64,000 nt of DNA, taken from assembly GCF_003955735.1 (NCBI RefSeq), contig NZ_CP034464.1:682001-746000 (forward strand). Reading direction: 5' to 3'. The notes under the pieces were generated by a model, which had not been told where the DNA came from, did no database searches, and saw only the letters and a program-made list of their open reading frames with translations. Below are positions 37,954-47,155 of this stretch, in pieces. The number at the start of each line of letters is the position of its first letter. The first letter of the stretch is position 1. Made by a program: the position numbers and the translations under genes. The DNA comes from Undibacterium parvum. Its GTDB lineage: Bacteria > Pseudomonadota > Gammaproteobacteria > Burkholderiales > Burkholderiaceae_D.

Positions 37954-39084
37954 TCAATGTCTATCGACATAACGGATCGCGATCATCGCGATCATGGAGA
38001 ACAACAAACTCGGCGCTAAAGCAGTCACCGGTGCCGGCCAGGTATTGAGCAAGCCTACATGCGAAAACAGGCTATTAAACAAATAGAACACCAAACCTAT
38101 CATGATACCGCTGAAAATTTTCAGGCTGATACTGCCACTTCTTACATGCAGGTAAGCGAAGGGCAAGGCTAAAGCCATCATCACCAAAATCGCAAACGGA
38201 TAAGTAATTTTTTTCCAAAATGCGATCGCATAACGCTCAGAGTCTTGTTTATTTTCGGTCAGGTGTTTGGTGTAAGCCGCCAAGTCATAAGCCGACATGC
38301 GATCTGGGTCGACAAAAATCACCGACAAAATATCTGGAGTGATCTCAGAAACCACATCCCGACTGGCAAATTTCTGACTAGGAATGGATAACATATCCTG
38401 TTTCGCCAAAGTCTTGGGAAAGGAAGTTTCAACCACGTCAAACAAACGCCATAGATTCTTGCCCTGGTATTCGGAACGGGCGGCAGTGATTTCTCGGGAT
38501 AGGTGAAAATCACTGTCGAACTCGTAGACCTTTAGCCCTACTAACGAACGATCCGGCAACACCTCTCTCACGTTTAAAATCCGCGAGCCGATTACCGGGC
38601 CATTTAAGCCATTTGCCTTAATCAAATCCTTGGTCCACAAGCCACTTCTAAACTCCTGGGCTATGGTCGCCCCCATGGTGCTCACTTTGAGTTTTTCTGC
38701 CTGCTTGGTAGAGTAAGGCGAAAGAATTTCGCCAAACAAAAAAGTTACAGCAACAAACACCAAGCCAATTTTAGCCAGAATACTGCCAGCCTTGACGGTG
38801 GACATACTGGCAGCACGCATAATGGTAAATTCAGAATTCGAGGCAAACTGGGCCAGTACATAAATAGTCCCAATGAGTACAGCAATCGGCATGAATTCAT
38901 ACACATACCCAGGCAAACGTAGGGCAATATACACAGCCGCGTGCGACAAACGATAGCCACCGCGGCCAACTTCGGTCAACTCGCCCATTAAATCAAAAAA
39001 TGAAAACAGCACCAGCAAAGCAAGCATCACAAAGCTCACTGCACGGATGATTTCAGTAGCGAAATAGCGCTGTAATACCTTCAT
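37954..39084 (-). CDS. lptG: LPS export permease LptG
   Basis: LptG is one of the two inner-membrane permeases of the LptB2FG transporter that extracts LPS. The product is 376 aa from ATG 39084, with N-terminal segments (ATEIIRAVSFVMLALLVLFS), a periplasmic beta-jellyroll, and C-terminal membrane segments (SGSISLKIFSGIMIGLVFYL). The frame can be extended to a TTG at 39090; the ATG overlaps the lptF stop (ATGA) and is preferred. The pair lptF-lptG next to divergent pepA is conserved in betaproteobacteria. Confidence 0.95.
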   Translation of the reverse strand: MKVLQRYFATEIIRAVSFVMLALLVLFSFFDLMGELTEVGRGGYRLSHAAVYIALRLPGYVYEFMPIAVLIGTIYVLAQFASNSEFTIMRAASMSTVKAGSILAKIGLVFVAVTFLFGEILSPYSTKQAEKLKVSTMGATIAQEFRSGLWTKDLIKANGLNGPVIGSRILNVREVLPDRSLVGLKVYEFDSDFHLSREITAARSEYQGKNLWRLFDVVETSFPKTLAKQDMLSIPSQKFASRDVVSEITPDILSVIFVDPDRMSAYDLAAYTKHLTENKQDSERYAIAFWKKITYPFAILVMMALALPFAYLHVRSGSISLKIFSGIMIGLVFYLFNSLFSHVGLLNTWPAPVTALAPSLLFSMIAMIAIRYVDRH

Positions 39085-40226
39085 GAACAACTCTTTTCTT
39101 TGCTACGCATACCATTGAGCAAGCGACATTTTAATTTCGACCATAACACCAAGGGGTGCGAACCACTATTCACCTTTACTCTCCATGAAAACATCAACAC
39201 CACTACCGTCAGAGCGGCCAGATGCATGGGCCACCACGCCATGTTTAGAGCCAGCTTTTCTTGCACCACGGCTTCTTGCACAATATTGAGTAAATTCAGA
39301 TACACCGCCACCAGCAGCAGAGCGATGATCAGATTGGCTGAGCGGCCTACGCGCGGATTGACGTAACCCAAAGGCACCGCCAACAGCAAGAGTATCGTTG
39401 CCATCAACGGCAAGGAAATGCGCCACAATAATTCACCTCGATTAAATTTATTTGGGTCTTCTAGCAATTCTGAAAGCGAAAGCGATTTTGCGTTTTTGTT
39501 GCCAGCGGCCGCCTTGGTCTGAGCTGCCACCAAAATGCCATACTTCTCAAATTCCATCATCTGAAAATTTGGCTCACTTGGCAAGCCATCGTAGCGACTA
39601 CCCTTACTCATGACCAAAAATTTATCGCCATGCGCATCGATCTCCATTTTCCCTTCGCTGGCCACCACCACGCTGGACCTACCATTTTTATTGGTGTTGA
39701 TGAAGACGTTTCTGACCTTGCCTAAATCACCGGTCACTTCCTCAACAAAAAAAATGCGCTCGGAGGAGGCTGATTCTTGAAATTTTCCTGGTGAGACTTT
39801 AGCGATGTCACCGCGTTTTTCATACTGCTCGCGTAATTCAGAACTTTGACGATTGGCCCAAGGAGTAGCAACAAAACTCAGCAAGCCCGTCAAGACAATA
39901 AAAGGCAAACCGAATCGAAGTACTGGTTTTATCCATTGTGTCAAACTCAAGCCAGAGGCGAACCAAACCACCATTTCAGAATCCTGGTAACAGCGGGTTA
40001 CCACCAACAACACCGAAATAAAACCAGTCAAAATAAGTAAAACTGGTAAATAGGTGAGTGAGGAATATCCGATCAAAGTGATCACATCAGCCGATGCGAC
40101 CTTACCTCCGGCGGCTTGCCCGAGGATCTTGATGAGCATGAAAGTGATGGTGATTGTGAAGAGTGTCGTAAACACAGCGCCTGCGGCACTGAACAATTCA
40201 CGTCTAAGCGCGCGCTGAAAAATCAT
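39081..40226 (-). CDS. lptF: LPS export permease LptF
   Basis: LptF pairs with LptG in the LPS exporter. The 381-aa protein begins MIFQRALRRELFSAAGAVF and has six membrane segments around a periplasmic domain. LEDPNKFNRGELLWRISLPL and NPRVGRSANLIIALLLVAVY are typical. It is divergent from pepA with a gap of 48 bp that must hold both promoters. The stop overlaps lptG. Confidence 0.95.
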   Translation of the reverse strand: MIFQRALRRELFSAAGAVFTTLFTITITFMLIKILGQAAGGKVASADVITLIGYSSLTYLPVLLILTGFISVLLVVTRCYQDSEMVVWFASGLSLTQWIKPVLRFGLPFIVLTGLLSFVATPWANRQSSELREQYEKRGDIAKVSPGKFQESASSERIFFVEEVTGDLGKVRNVFINTNKNGRSSVVVASEGKMEIDAHGDKFLVMSKGSRYDGLPSEPNFQMMEFEKYGILVAAQTKAAAGNKNAKSLSLSELLEDPNKFNRGELLWRISLPLMATILLLLAVPLGYVNPRVGRSANLIIALLLVAVYLNLLNIVQEAVVQEKLALNMAWWPMHLAALTVVVLMFSWRVKVNSGSHPLVLWSKLKCRLLNGMRSKEKSCS

Positions 40227-40274
40227 GGAGGGTTATAATACCTGTTTTACGAAACTTACAAAGAGGAGTAATAC

Positions 40275-41774
40275 GTGGACTTTAGCATAAAAACATTCGA
40301 CGCCAAAAGCACCGTGAATACAAGCAAAACTGGCTGCGTAGTTGTAGGCGTGTTCGAAAACAAAAAATTAACAGCTGCAGCCACTGCTTTAGATAAAAAA
40401 GGTGCCATTTCTGCGGCCTTGAAATCAGGCGACATTTCTGGCAAAGCTGGCACAACGCTATTATTGCGCAATGTGGACGAAGTTGCAGCAGAACGTGTGT
40501 TATTAGTTGGTTTAGGCGAAGAAACTGCGACAGTCGCTGAAAAATCTTTTGTGCAAGCAGTTCAAGCCGCTGCCCGCAGCTTGGCAAGTTACGGTGCCAA
40601 CGATACCATCCTCGCTTTGCCTGGCGTAACTGGACGTGACGCGGCATGGGCTGTACGCACCATCGTTGTGGCTTTCCGTGAATCTATATTCCGCACCGAC
40701 AGCCTGAAAAGCAAAAAATCAGCTGTCAGCACTGGCGTTAAAAAAGTGGCGATTGCAGTTACAAGCAGCCAGGCAGCCGGTGCAAAATTGGCTTTGACGC
40801 ATAGCGTGGCGCTTGCCAACGGCATGGATCTCACCAAAGAACTAGGTGATTTACCACCCAATGTTTGCACTCCGACCTACCTGGCCAATACAGCAAAAAC
40901 CATCGCGACCGACTACAAGATGGGTATAGAAGTACTAGAGCGCAAGCAACTGCAAGCACTGAAAATGAATAGCTTCCTGTCGGTCACGAATGGATCTGAA
41001 GAGCCACCAAAATTCATCGTCTTAAAACACATGGGTGGCAAAGCCAAAGATGCACCTACCGTCTTGGTAGGCAAGGGTATTACTTTCGATTCAGGTGGTA
41101 TTTCCTTGAAACCAGGCGCCGGCATGGATGAAATGAAATACGATATGGGTGGCGCTGCTTCTGTCTTGGGCACCATGCGTGCCATCGGCGAGATGAAACT
41201 AAAACTGAACGTCATCGCGGTCATCCCAACTTGCGAAAATATGCCTTCAGGAAAAGCCACACGTCCAGGCGACATTGTCACTTCCATGTCCGGCCAGACC
41301 ATAGAGATACTCAATACCGATGCAGAAGGTCGTCTGATCTTATGTGATGCACTGACCTATGTAGAGCGTCTGAAACCGGCCGTAGTAGTGGATGTAGCCA
41401 CGCTGACGGGTGCCATCATTACTTCTTTAGGTCATCACAATACGGGCCTGTTCACACGTCACGATGCAGCACACGACAAACTGGCAGCTGAATTACTGGA
41501 AGCAGGTAAACAAACGGGTGACACCGCGTGGCGTATGCCTATAGAAGAAGCATATAACGAGCAATTAAAGTCGAATTTTGCTGACATGGCAAATATCGGC
41601 GGCCCAGCCGGTGGTAGTGTGACGGCAGCCTGCTTCCTCGAGCGTTTCACTAAGGCATACACTTGGGCGCATCTGGATATCGCTGGTACCGCCTGGAAAT
41701 CTGGTGCTGCCAAAGGTTCTACCGGTCGTCCAGTACCTATGTTGACTACTTTCCTGATGAATCGCGCTGGCTAA
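40275..41774 (+). CDS. pepA: Leucyl aminopeptidase (M17), GTG start
   Basis: PepA is a hexameric two-metal aminopeptidase; E. coli PepA also binds DNA. The 499-aa product has the M17 metal/active-site motifs [30 protein letters not shown], and [16 protein letters not shown], with the C-terminal catalytic domain complete. The start is GTG 40275 with AGAGGAG 6 nt upstream. A terminator follows at 41820-41853. Confidence 0.96.
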   Translation: MDFSIKTFDAKSTVNTSKTGCVVVGVFENKKLTAAATALDKKGAISAALKSGDISGKAGTTLLLRNVDEVAAERVLLVGLGEETATVAEKSFVQAVQAAARSLASYGANDTILALPGVTGRDAAWAVRTIVVAFRESIFRTDSLKSKKSAVSTGVKKVAIAVTSSQAAGAKLALTHSVALANGMDLTKELGDLPPNVCTPTYLANTAKTIATDYKMGIEVLERKQLQALKMNSFLSVTNGSEEPPKFIVLKHMGGKAKDAPTVLVGKGITFDSGGISLKPGAGMDEMKYDMGGAASVLGTMRAIGEMKLKLNVIAVIPTCENMPSGKATRPGDIVTSMSGQTIEILNTDAEGRLILCDALTYVERLKPAVVVDVATLTGAIITSLGHHNTGLFTRHDAAHDKLAAELLEAGKQTGDTAWRMPIEEAYNEQLKSNFADMANIGGPAGGSVTAACFLERFTKAYTWAHLDIAGTAWKSGAAKGSTGRPVPMLTTFLMNRAG

Positions 41775-41782
41775 AACATCTT

Positions 41783-41853
41783 TAAGCGTTCATCTAAAAT
41801 GAACGCTTAGGCTGATCACACCGCGCCCTGTAGAATATGGGGCGCGGTTTTTT
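41783..41853 (+). terminator. Hairpin pair after pepA, second one a terminator
   Basis: TAAGCGTTCAT / ATGAACGCTTA (41783-41809) is a perfect palindrome without a T-run. CCGCGCCC / GGGCGCGG (41821-41847) is followed by TTTTTT and is a standard rho-independent terminator. It ends 20 bp before xth. Confidence 0.8.
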
Positions 41854-41872
41854 ATTTTATTGAGATTTAGAT

Positions 41873-42637
41873 ATGAAACTAGTCACCTGGAACGTTAACT
41901 CCCTCAAGGTACGCTTGCCTCAGGTTTTGACATGGCTGGAGAACAACCCCGTCGATGTTTTGTGCTTGCAAGAAACCAAATTGACCGATGACAAGTTTCC
42001 ACAAGCCGAGATCGAAGCGGCAGGTTATCAGGTCGCTTTTAGTGGTCAGAAAACCTATAACGGTGTGGCAATTTTATCGCGTCACGCCATCACAGATGTG
42101 CAAAAAAACAATCCCTTGTTTGAAGATGCTCAACAGCGCATCATCGCCGCGACCATACAGGACATGCGCATTATTTGCGCCTATGTGCCGAATGGTCAGG
42201 CGCTCGATTCTGAGAAATATCCCTACAAACTGAGCTGGTTGGCGTCTTTGCACGAGTGGGTCAAGCAGGAAATGAGTCAGCATGCATCGTTGGCGGTATT
42301 GGGTGATTACAACATTGCACCGGAAGACCGTGACGTCTACGACCCGGCTGCATGGGAAGGCCAGAATCTGGTCTCACCGCCAGAGCGCGCTGCATTACAA
42401 GCCTTGATAGACTTGGGTTTAAGCGACAGTTTCCGTATGTTTGAGCAAGCCGAGAAATCCTTTAGCTGGTGGGACTACCGTCAACTCGGCTTCCGCCTCA
42501 ATAAAGGTGTTCGTATCGACCATATCTTATTATCAGCAGCTTTGGCCGCACGTTGCACTTCCTGCGTCATAGATAAAGTACCGCGCAAATGGGAGCAACC
42601 ATCCGACCACGCGCCTGTCATCGCGACCCTGGATTGA
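41873..42637 (+). CDS. xth: Exodeoxyribonuclease III
   Basis: ExoIII is the AP endonuclease and 3'-5' exonuclease of base excision repair. The 254-aa product shows LVTWNVNSLKVRLPQVLTWL, LCLQETKLTDDKFP (metal Glu), GDYNIAPEDRDVYDP (catalytic Asp/Asn), and the C-terminal SDHAPV with the catalytic His. All catalytic residues I can check are present. Confidence 0.95.
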   Translation: MKLVTWNVNSLKVRLPQVLTWLENNPVDVLCLQETKLTDDKFPQAEIEAAGYQVAFSGQKTYNGVAILSRHAITDVQKNNPLFEDAQQRIIAATIQDMRIICAYVPNGQALDSEKYPYKLSWLASLHEWVKQEMSQHASLAVLGDYNIAPEDRDVYDPAAWEGQNLVSPPERAALQALIDLGLSDSFRMFEQAEKSFSWWDYRQLGFRLNKGVRIDHILLSAALAARCTSCVIDKVPRKWEQPSDHAPVIATLD

Positions 42638-42799
42638 AGCGCACTTTCGGACTTTACACTTATTAATGAAAAGAAATATAATTCATAAAATGTAACAATC
42701 TATACTGTTCATTGACCTGCAGCTACAAGTAGCTCAGAATGAAGCGAACAAATAGCCTCCCAGCTAAAAAATATAACTATAGCAATCAATGCGTATAGG

Positions 42800-42828
42800 T
42801 CTGGTGCTATTCTGGTGCTATATCTGGT
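42800..42828 (+). repeat. 11-bp direct repeat upstream of the HDOD gene
   Basis: TCTGGTGCTAT occurs twice head to tail (42800-42810, 42811-42821), followed one base later by a partial TCTGGT. Near-helical spacing and location 30-60 bp before the gene fit tandem regulator sites. Confidence 0.6.
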
Positions 42829-42858
42829 CCGGTAGACCCGGTTTGTGTTGATATCAAT

Positions 42859-43761
42859 ATGAAGCAAAATTCTGCCATGAATAAAACTGAAGCCCTAAAT
42901 GTTCTTGTTCTACAGGCAAATCGCGGAGAACTGGTATTTTCTACCAATGTCGCCACGACGCTTAAAATTCAGAAAGCCCTGGATGACCCGGATTGCAGTG
43001 TTGATACTGCCAGCAAATTAGTATTAAACGAGCCTTTATTGTCAGCCCGCGTGGTGGCAATTGCTAATTCTGTTGTATATAGCCGCATGGGAAATGACGT
43101 CAGCAATGTGAAGGCGGCGATTTCTCGCTTGGGCTTTCGTACTTTACGCTCGGTGGTGGCCTCGCTGGTAGTGCGCCAATTGGCCGGATCGAGTAAAGAT
43201 CCAGCGATACGCGGCATGATCAATAAGTTATGGGAGCACTCTGCACAAGTGGCTGCACTGGCCCAGGTAATGGCAAGACGCGTCACCAAACTTGATCCTG
43301 ATACGGCGATGTTTGCCGGTATCGTGCATGAAGTTGGCGGATTTTACCTGCTATCACGCGCTGAAGAATTTCCCTCGCTGCTAGAAAAAGATGATTTAAA
43401 TGCGCCGCCGGCACCGAATGACTTACCCTCATTCACAGACACCGTCATCGATAGAGAATCAGCAGAAGCAGTCATTGGTCGTGCAGTATTAAAAAACCTA
43501 CAATTACCACAACCGGTAGTCGATGCAGTTGAAGCGCTATGGTATGGTTTGCGTGCCATGCCGCCCGAGTCTCTGGGTGATACCTTGCTGCTAGCCAATG
43601 AACTAGCAAAAACACCATCGCCACTAGATACCCGTACCGATACTGAAAGCAATCGCTATACGTCGGAAATCGATTTTGTCGTCGGAGAAGGTACTTTACA
43701 CAGCATCTTGGAAGAGTCAGGGGAAGAGTTCAAAACCCTGGCAGCAGCCCTAATGACATAG
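42859..43761 (+). CDS. HDOD domain signalling protein
   Basis: HDOD proteins are regulatory relatives of HD phosphohydrolases lacking conserved catalytic metal ligands; many act in c-di-GMP or motility control. The 300-aa protein consists of one HDOD domain (residues about 20-240) with LLSARVVAIANSVVYS, ISRLGFRTLRSVV, HSAQVAALAQVMARR, and FAGIVHEVGGFYLLSR. No output domain is attached. No strong ribosome-binding site is seen; ATG 42877 is an alternative start. Role unknown. Confidence 0.88.
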   Translation: MKQNSAMNKTEALNVLVLQANRGELVFSTNVATTLKIQKALDDPDCSVDTASKLVLNEPLLSARVVAIANSVVYSRMGNDVSNVKAAISRLGFRTLRSVVASLVVRQLAGSSKDPAIRGMINKLWEHSAQVAALAQVMARRVTKLDPDTAMFAGIVHEVGGFYLLSRAEEFPSLLEKDDLNAPPAPNDLPSFTDTVIDRESAEAVIGRAVLKNLQLPQPVVDAVEALWYGLRAMPPESLGDTLLLANELAKTPSPLDTRTDTESNRYTSEIDFVVGEGTLHSILEESGEEFKTLAAALMT

Positions 43762-43779
43762 TTGGCTGATCTGATTTGT

Positions 43780-43807
43780 GCAAAAGGGGCTTACGCCCCT
43801 TTTTTAT
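43780..43807 (+). terminator. Terminator between HDOD gene and prpE
   Basis: AGGGGC and GCCCCT arms with a TTAC loop are flanked by AAAA and a long T-run. Convergent genes end on both sides, so it can serve both. Confidence 0.85.
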
Positions 43808-43831
43808 TTTTTCAAATTCAATCAAACGGCA

Positions 43832-45721
43832 TCAGGCGATCACTGCAGCCTTAATCTGTAACAAGGAAGCAGGGTCTTCTATCGTCGTCAAGTCTCCCGC
43901 ATCGCGCCCCTCGCAGATCGCCTGTATCGAACGGCGCAATAATTTACCTGAGCGAGTCTTGGGCAACATCGCCACGAAATGAACGCGCGACGGTCTGGCT
44001 ACGGCACCGAGCTGCTTATCGACCACCGCCATTACCTCGGCCTCCAGCGCACGTCTGCCCTCCTCGCTGACCACCATTTCGGGATGTTTCAGTATCGCGA
44101 AAGCCACCGCGACCTGGCCTTTGAGCTTATCCTCGACGCCGACTACCGCCACTTCTGAAATCTGCGGATGACTGGAGATGCTCTCTTCAATTTCACGCGT
44201 GCCCAATCTGTGGCCCGCCACATTGATCACATCATCGGTGCGACCGAGTATGAAGTAGTAACCATCGGCATCTTTAATGCCCCAGTCAAACGTGGAATAC
44301 AGCTGTTCGTGGGCAAAATTTGACCAATAGGTTTGCACAAAACGCTGGTCATCGCCGTACACGGTTTGCAGGCAACCCGGCGGCAACGGACCTTGTATGG
44401 CTAACACGCCTTTTTCATTAGCCGCGCATTCTGCACCTGTATTTTCATTGATGATGCTAACCTTGTAACCGTACATCGCAACCCCAGGACTACCCAGACG
44501 GGTTGCAGTGTTTTCTATGCCGCGTGCCACCGACAGGATAGGCCAGCCGGTTTCAGTCTGCCAATAGTTGTCAATGATGGGCACACCCAGCTCACCCGAG
44601 ATCCAGCTGGAGGTCGTTTCATCGAGCGGCTCCCCGGCCAGATACAGCGCTTTCAGTGAAGATAAATCATATTTTTTCATCAGTTCAGACGGATGTTTTT
44701 TCAACACCCGGATCGCCGTCGGTGCCGAGAACATGCGCGTCACTTTGTACTTCTCGACGATACTCCACCAGATACCGGCGTCCGGCCGTATCGGTGTGCC
44801 CTCGTACATGATGGTCGCCATGCCTGCAATCAAAGGGCCATACACGATATACGAGTGCCCCACGACCCAGCCTATATCTGAAGTGGCGAAATAGGTTTCA
44901 CCGGGATTGCCGCCAAAAATGTGCTTCATGGACGAAGCCAGCGCTACCGCATAACCCCCGACATCGCGTTGTACGCCTTTCGGATTACCGGTGGTGCCTG
45001 ATGTGTACAAAATATACGATATCGCATTCGATTCCAGCCAGGTGACCGGCACCTTTGCATCGAGATGCTGTTCACGTAGCGTCGCATATGCAACGTCACG
45101 CCCGGCTACCAAAGGCATAGGATCGAGACCGCGGTCGATCAGCAAGACCTTGGCCGGCTTATGCTGGGCCAGCGTGATCGCCTCATCCAATAGCGGCTTG
45201 TAAGGCACTGCCTTACCGCCACGCATACCGGCATCGGCCGATACAATTAACACAGGTTTGGCATCATCGATCCGGGTAGCCAAACTCTTGGAGGCAAACC
45301 CGCCGAACACCACGGAATGCACGGCACCGATGCGGGCGCAAGCCAGCATAGCAAACGCCGCTTCGGCCACCATAGGCATATAGATCAACACCCGGTCACC
45401 TTGTACTACACCCAAGCCCAGCATGATGGCAGCCATACGCTGCACTTCGCGATCAAGCTCGGCAAAACTGTACACATTCTCAGTATTGGTCTCGGTAGAA
45501 ATCGCGATCAGTGCCGCTTTATCAGCCTGCGTGGCGAGCCAGCGATCTACCGCGTTATAACAGAGATTGGTTTGGCCACCGACAAACCACTTGGCAAACG
45601 GCGGACGGGAATAGTCTAGCACTTGCGTGTACGGTTCTTTCCAGTCTATCAGTTTGGCTTCTTGATCCCAAAATGTGGCAGGTTCTTGTATCGATTGCTG
45701 GTAAAAGGCTGCGTAAGTCAT
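43832..45721 (-). CDS. prpE: Propionyl-CoA synthetase
   Basis: PrpE activates propionate to propionyl-CoA for the 2-methylcitrate cycle. The 629-aa product starts MTYAAFYQQSIQEPATFWDQ and has the AMP-binding loop YTSGTTGNPKGVQRDVGG, YWQTETGWPI, the hinge GRTDDVINVAGHRLGTREIEE (given here in part), and the acylation-regulated Lys in KTRSGKLLRR. It resembles PrpE more than Acs (shorter, PrpE-type start). It follows prpF on the same strand after a terminator, so it may be partly uncoupled. Confidence 0.9.
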   Translation of the reverse strand: MTYAAFYQQSIQEPATFWDQEAKLIDWKEPYTQVLDYSRPPFAKWFVGGQTNLCYNAVDRWLATQADKAALIAISTETNTENVYSFAELDREVQRMAAIMLGLGVVQGDRVLIYMPMVAEAAFAMLACARIGAVHSVVFGGFASKSLATRIDDAKPVLIVSADAGMRGGKAVPYKPLLDEAITLAQHKPAKVLLIDRGLDPMPLVAGRDVAYATLREQHLDAKVPVTWLESNAISYILYTSGTTGNPKGVQRDVGGYAVALASSMKHIFGGNPGETYFATSDIGWVVGHSYIVYGPLIAGMATIMYEGTPIRPDAGIWWSIVEKYKVTRMFSAPTAIRVLKKHPSELMKKYDLSSLKALYLAGEPLDETTSSWISGELGVPIIDNYWQTETGWPILSVARGIENTATRLGSPGVAMYGYKVSIINENTGAECAANEKGVLAIQGPLPPGCLQTVYGDDQRFVQTYWSNFAHEQLYSTFDWGIKDADGYYFILGRTDDVINVAGHRLGTREIEESISSHPQISEVAVVGVEDKLKGQVAVAFAILKHPEMVVSEEGRRALEAEVMAVVDKQLGAVARPSRVHFVAMLPKTRSGKLLRRSIQAICEGRDAGDLTTIEDPASLLQIKAAVIA

Positions 45722-45820
45722 GCTATCTCCTGGTGTGCGTCATGTAATTTTGTACTCCTCTTGCGCGAGCGTCAGAGGGATGTTTTATTTGTCAGTTTGC
45801 CGTAAGCTACCCAAAAAAAA

Positions 45821-45850
45821 CGCGGCCATTTGAAGGGCCGCGTTTTCTTG
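45821..45850 (-). terminator. Terminator after prpF
   Basis: CGCGGCC and GGCCGCG arms with an 8-nt loop are flanked by A8 and TTTT. On the minus strand the run of T follows the stem, ending the prpB-prpC-acnD-prpF transcript before prpE. Confidence 0.8.
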
Positions 45851-45869
45851 TTTTTTCATACTGCGCCGT

Positions 45870-47060
45870 TCAGAACGCGTCGCCAGGTACACGTACCCAG
45901 CCTTCCATCAATATGCGCGCGCTACGGCTCATAATGGCCTTAGTCACACTCCATTCGCCATCGACCTGCGCCGCCTGCGCACCAACCCGCAAGGTGCCGG
46001 AAGGATGGCCGAAACGCACCGCCTCGCGCAAACCACCACCCGCTGCCAGATTGACCAAGGTACCCGGTATCGCCGCAGCAGTACCGATCGCAACCGCTGC
46101 AGTCCCCATCATGGCGTGATGCAGCTTGCCCATAGACATGGCACGCACCAGCAGATCGATATCACCTGCATTGACCCGCTTCCCGCTGGACGAGACATAC
46201 GCCGCCGGCTTAGCGACGAAAGCCACCTTAGGTGTGTGCTGACGATTTGCCGCTTCTGCGACATCCTTGATCAGGCCCATGCGTAGCGCACCATGGGCGC
46301 GTATGGTTTCAAATTTAGCCAAGGCCTGAGCATCGCCATTGATGGCATCTTGCAGTTCGGTACCGGTATAACCAATCGCTTCGGCATTAACGAAAATAGT
46401 CGGGATACCGGCATTGATCATGGTGACCTTCAGCGACCCAAAACCCGGCACGTCCAGATCATCCACCAGATTGCCGGTAGGGAACATGGAGCCACCAGCG
46501 CCATCTTCATCGGCCGCCGGATTCATGAATTCAAGCTGCACTTCTGCCGCAGGAAAAGTCACACCATCGAGTTCAAAGTCACCGGTTTCCTGCACTTCAC
46601 CATTGCTCATAGGCACGTGAGCGATGATGGTCTTGGAGATATTCGCCTGCCAGATGCGCACCACCGCAACACCGTTGTGCGGCAGACGGGCAGCATCAAC
46701 CAAGCCTGCGCTAATCGCGAACGAGCCGACTGCGGCAGACAGATTGCCGCAATTACCGCTCCAGTCAACGAAAGCCTTGTCGATGGAAACCTGACCGAAC
46801 AGATAATCGACATCGTGATCAGGCTTAGCGCTTTTGGATAGGATCACCGTCTTGCTAGTACTAGAAGTGGCGCCGCCCATGCCGTCGATCTGCTTTCCGT
46901 AAGGATCGGGGCTGCCGATCACACGCAGCAACAAGGCATCACGCGCTGCGCCGGGCACTTGTGCCACCGCAGGTAAGTCTTGCAGACGGAAAAATACACC
47001 CTTACTGGTGCCGCCACGCATATAGGTGGCGGGGATTTTAATTTGCGCTACATGGGTCAT
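45870..47060 (-). CDS. prpF: 2-methylaconitate cis-trans isomerase
   Basis: PrpF isomerises the methylaconitate made by AcnD, so that aconitase can hydrate it. The product is 396 aa from ATG 47060, which has AGAGGAA 6-8 nt upstream; an upstream extension to 47123 is dropped. Family motifs: YMRGGTSKGVFFRLQDLP, GSPDPYGKQIDGMGGATSST, DWSGNCGNLSAAVGSFAI. The presence of prpF with acnD, rather than prpD, defines the AcnD/PrpF variant of the pathway. Confidence 0.95.
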   Translation of the reverse strand: MTHVAQIKIPATYMRGGTSKGVFFRLQDLPAVAQVPGAARDALLLRVIGSPDPYGKQIDGMGGATSSTSKTVILSKSAKPDHDVDYLFGQVSIDKAFVDWSGNCGNLSAAVGSFAISAGLVDAARLPHNGVAVVRIWQANISKTIIAHVPMSNGEVQETGDFELDGVTFPAAEVQLEFMNPAADEDGAGGSMFPTGNLVDDLDVPGFGSLKVTMINAGIPTIFVNAEAIGYTGTELQDAINGDAQALAKFETIRAHGALRMGLIKDVAEAANRQHTPKVAFVAKPAAYVSSSGKRVNAGDIDLLVRAMSMGKLHHAMMGTAAVAIGTAAAIPGTLVNLAAGGGLREAVRFGHPSGTLRVGAQAAQVDGEWSVTKAIMSRSARILMEGWVRVPGDAF

Positions 47061-47082
47061 GCTAGTTCCTCTTATTGATGCC

Positions 47083-47148
47083 GTAGGGTGCGCCATGCTC
47101 ACCGAAATCGGTGCCACAAACACAAGCGGTGCGCAAGGCGCACCCTAC
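47083..47148. repeat. Inverted repeat between prpF and acnD
   Basis: GTAGGGTGCGCC (47083-47094) and GGCGCACCCTAC (47137-47148) are perfectly complementary 12-bp arms. Inner GCTCACC/GGTGCGC-like parts pair further. GTAGGGTGCGCC-type repeats are scattered in many proteobacteria. It lies inside an operon, with no T-run. Confidence 0.75.
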
Positions 47149-47155
47149 AACTGAT

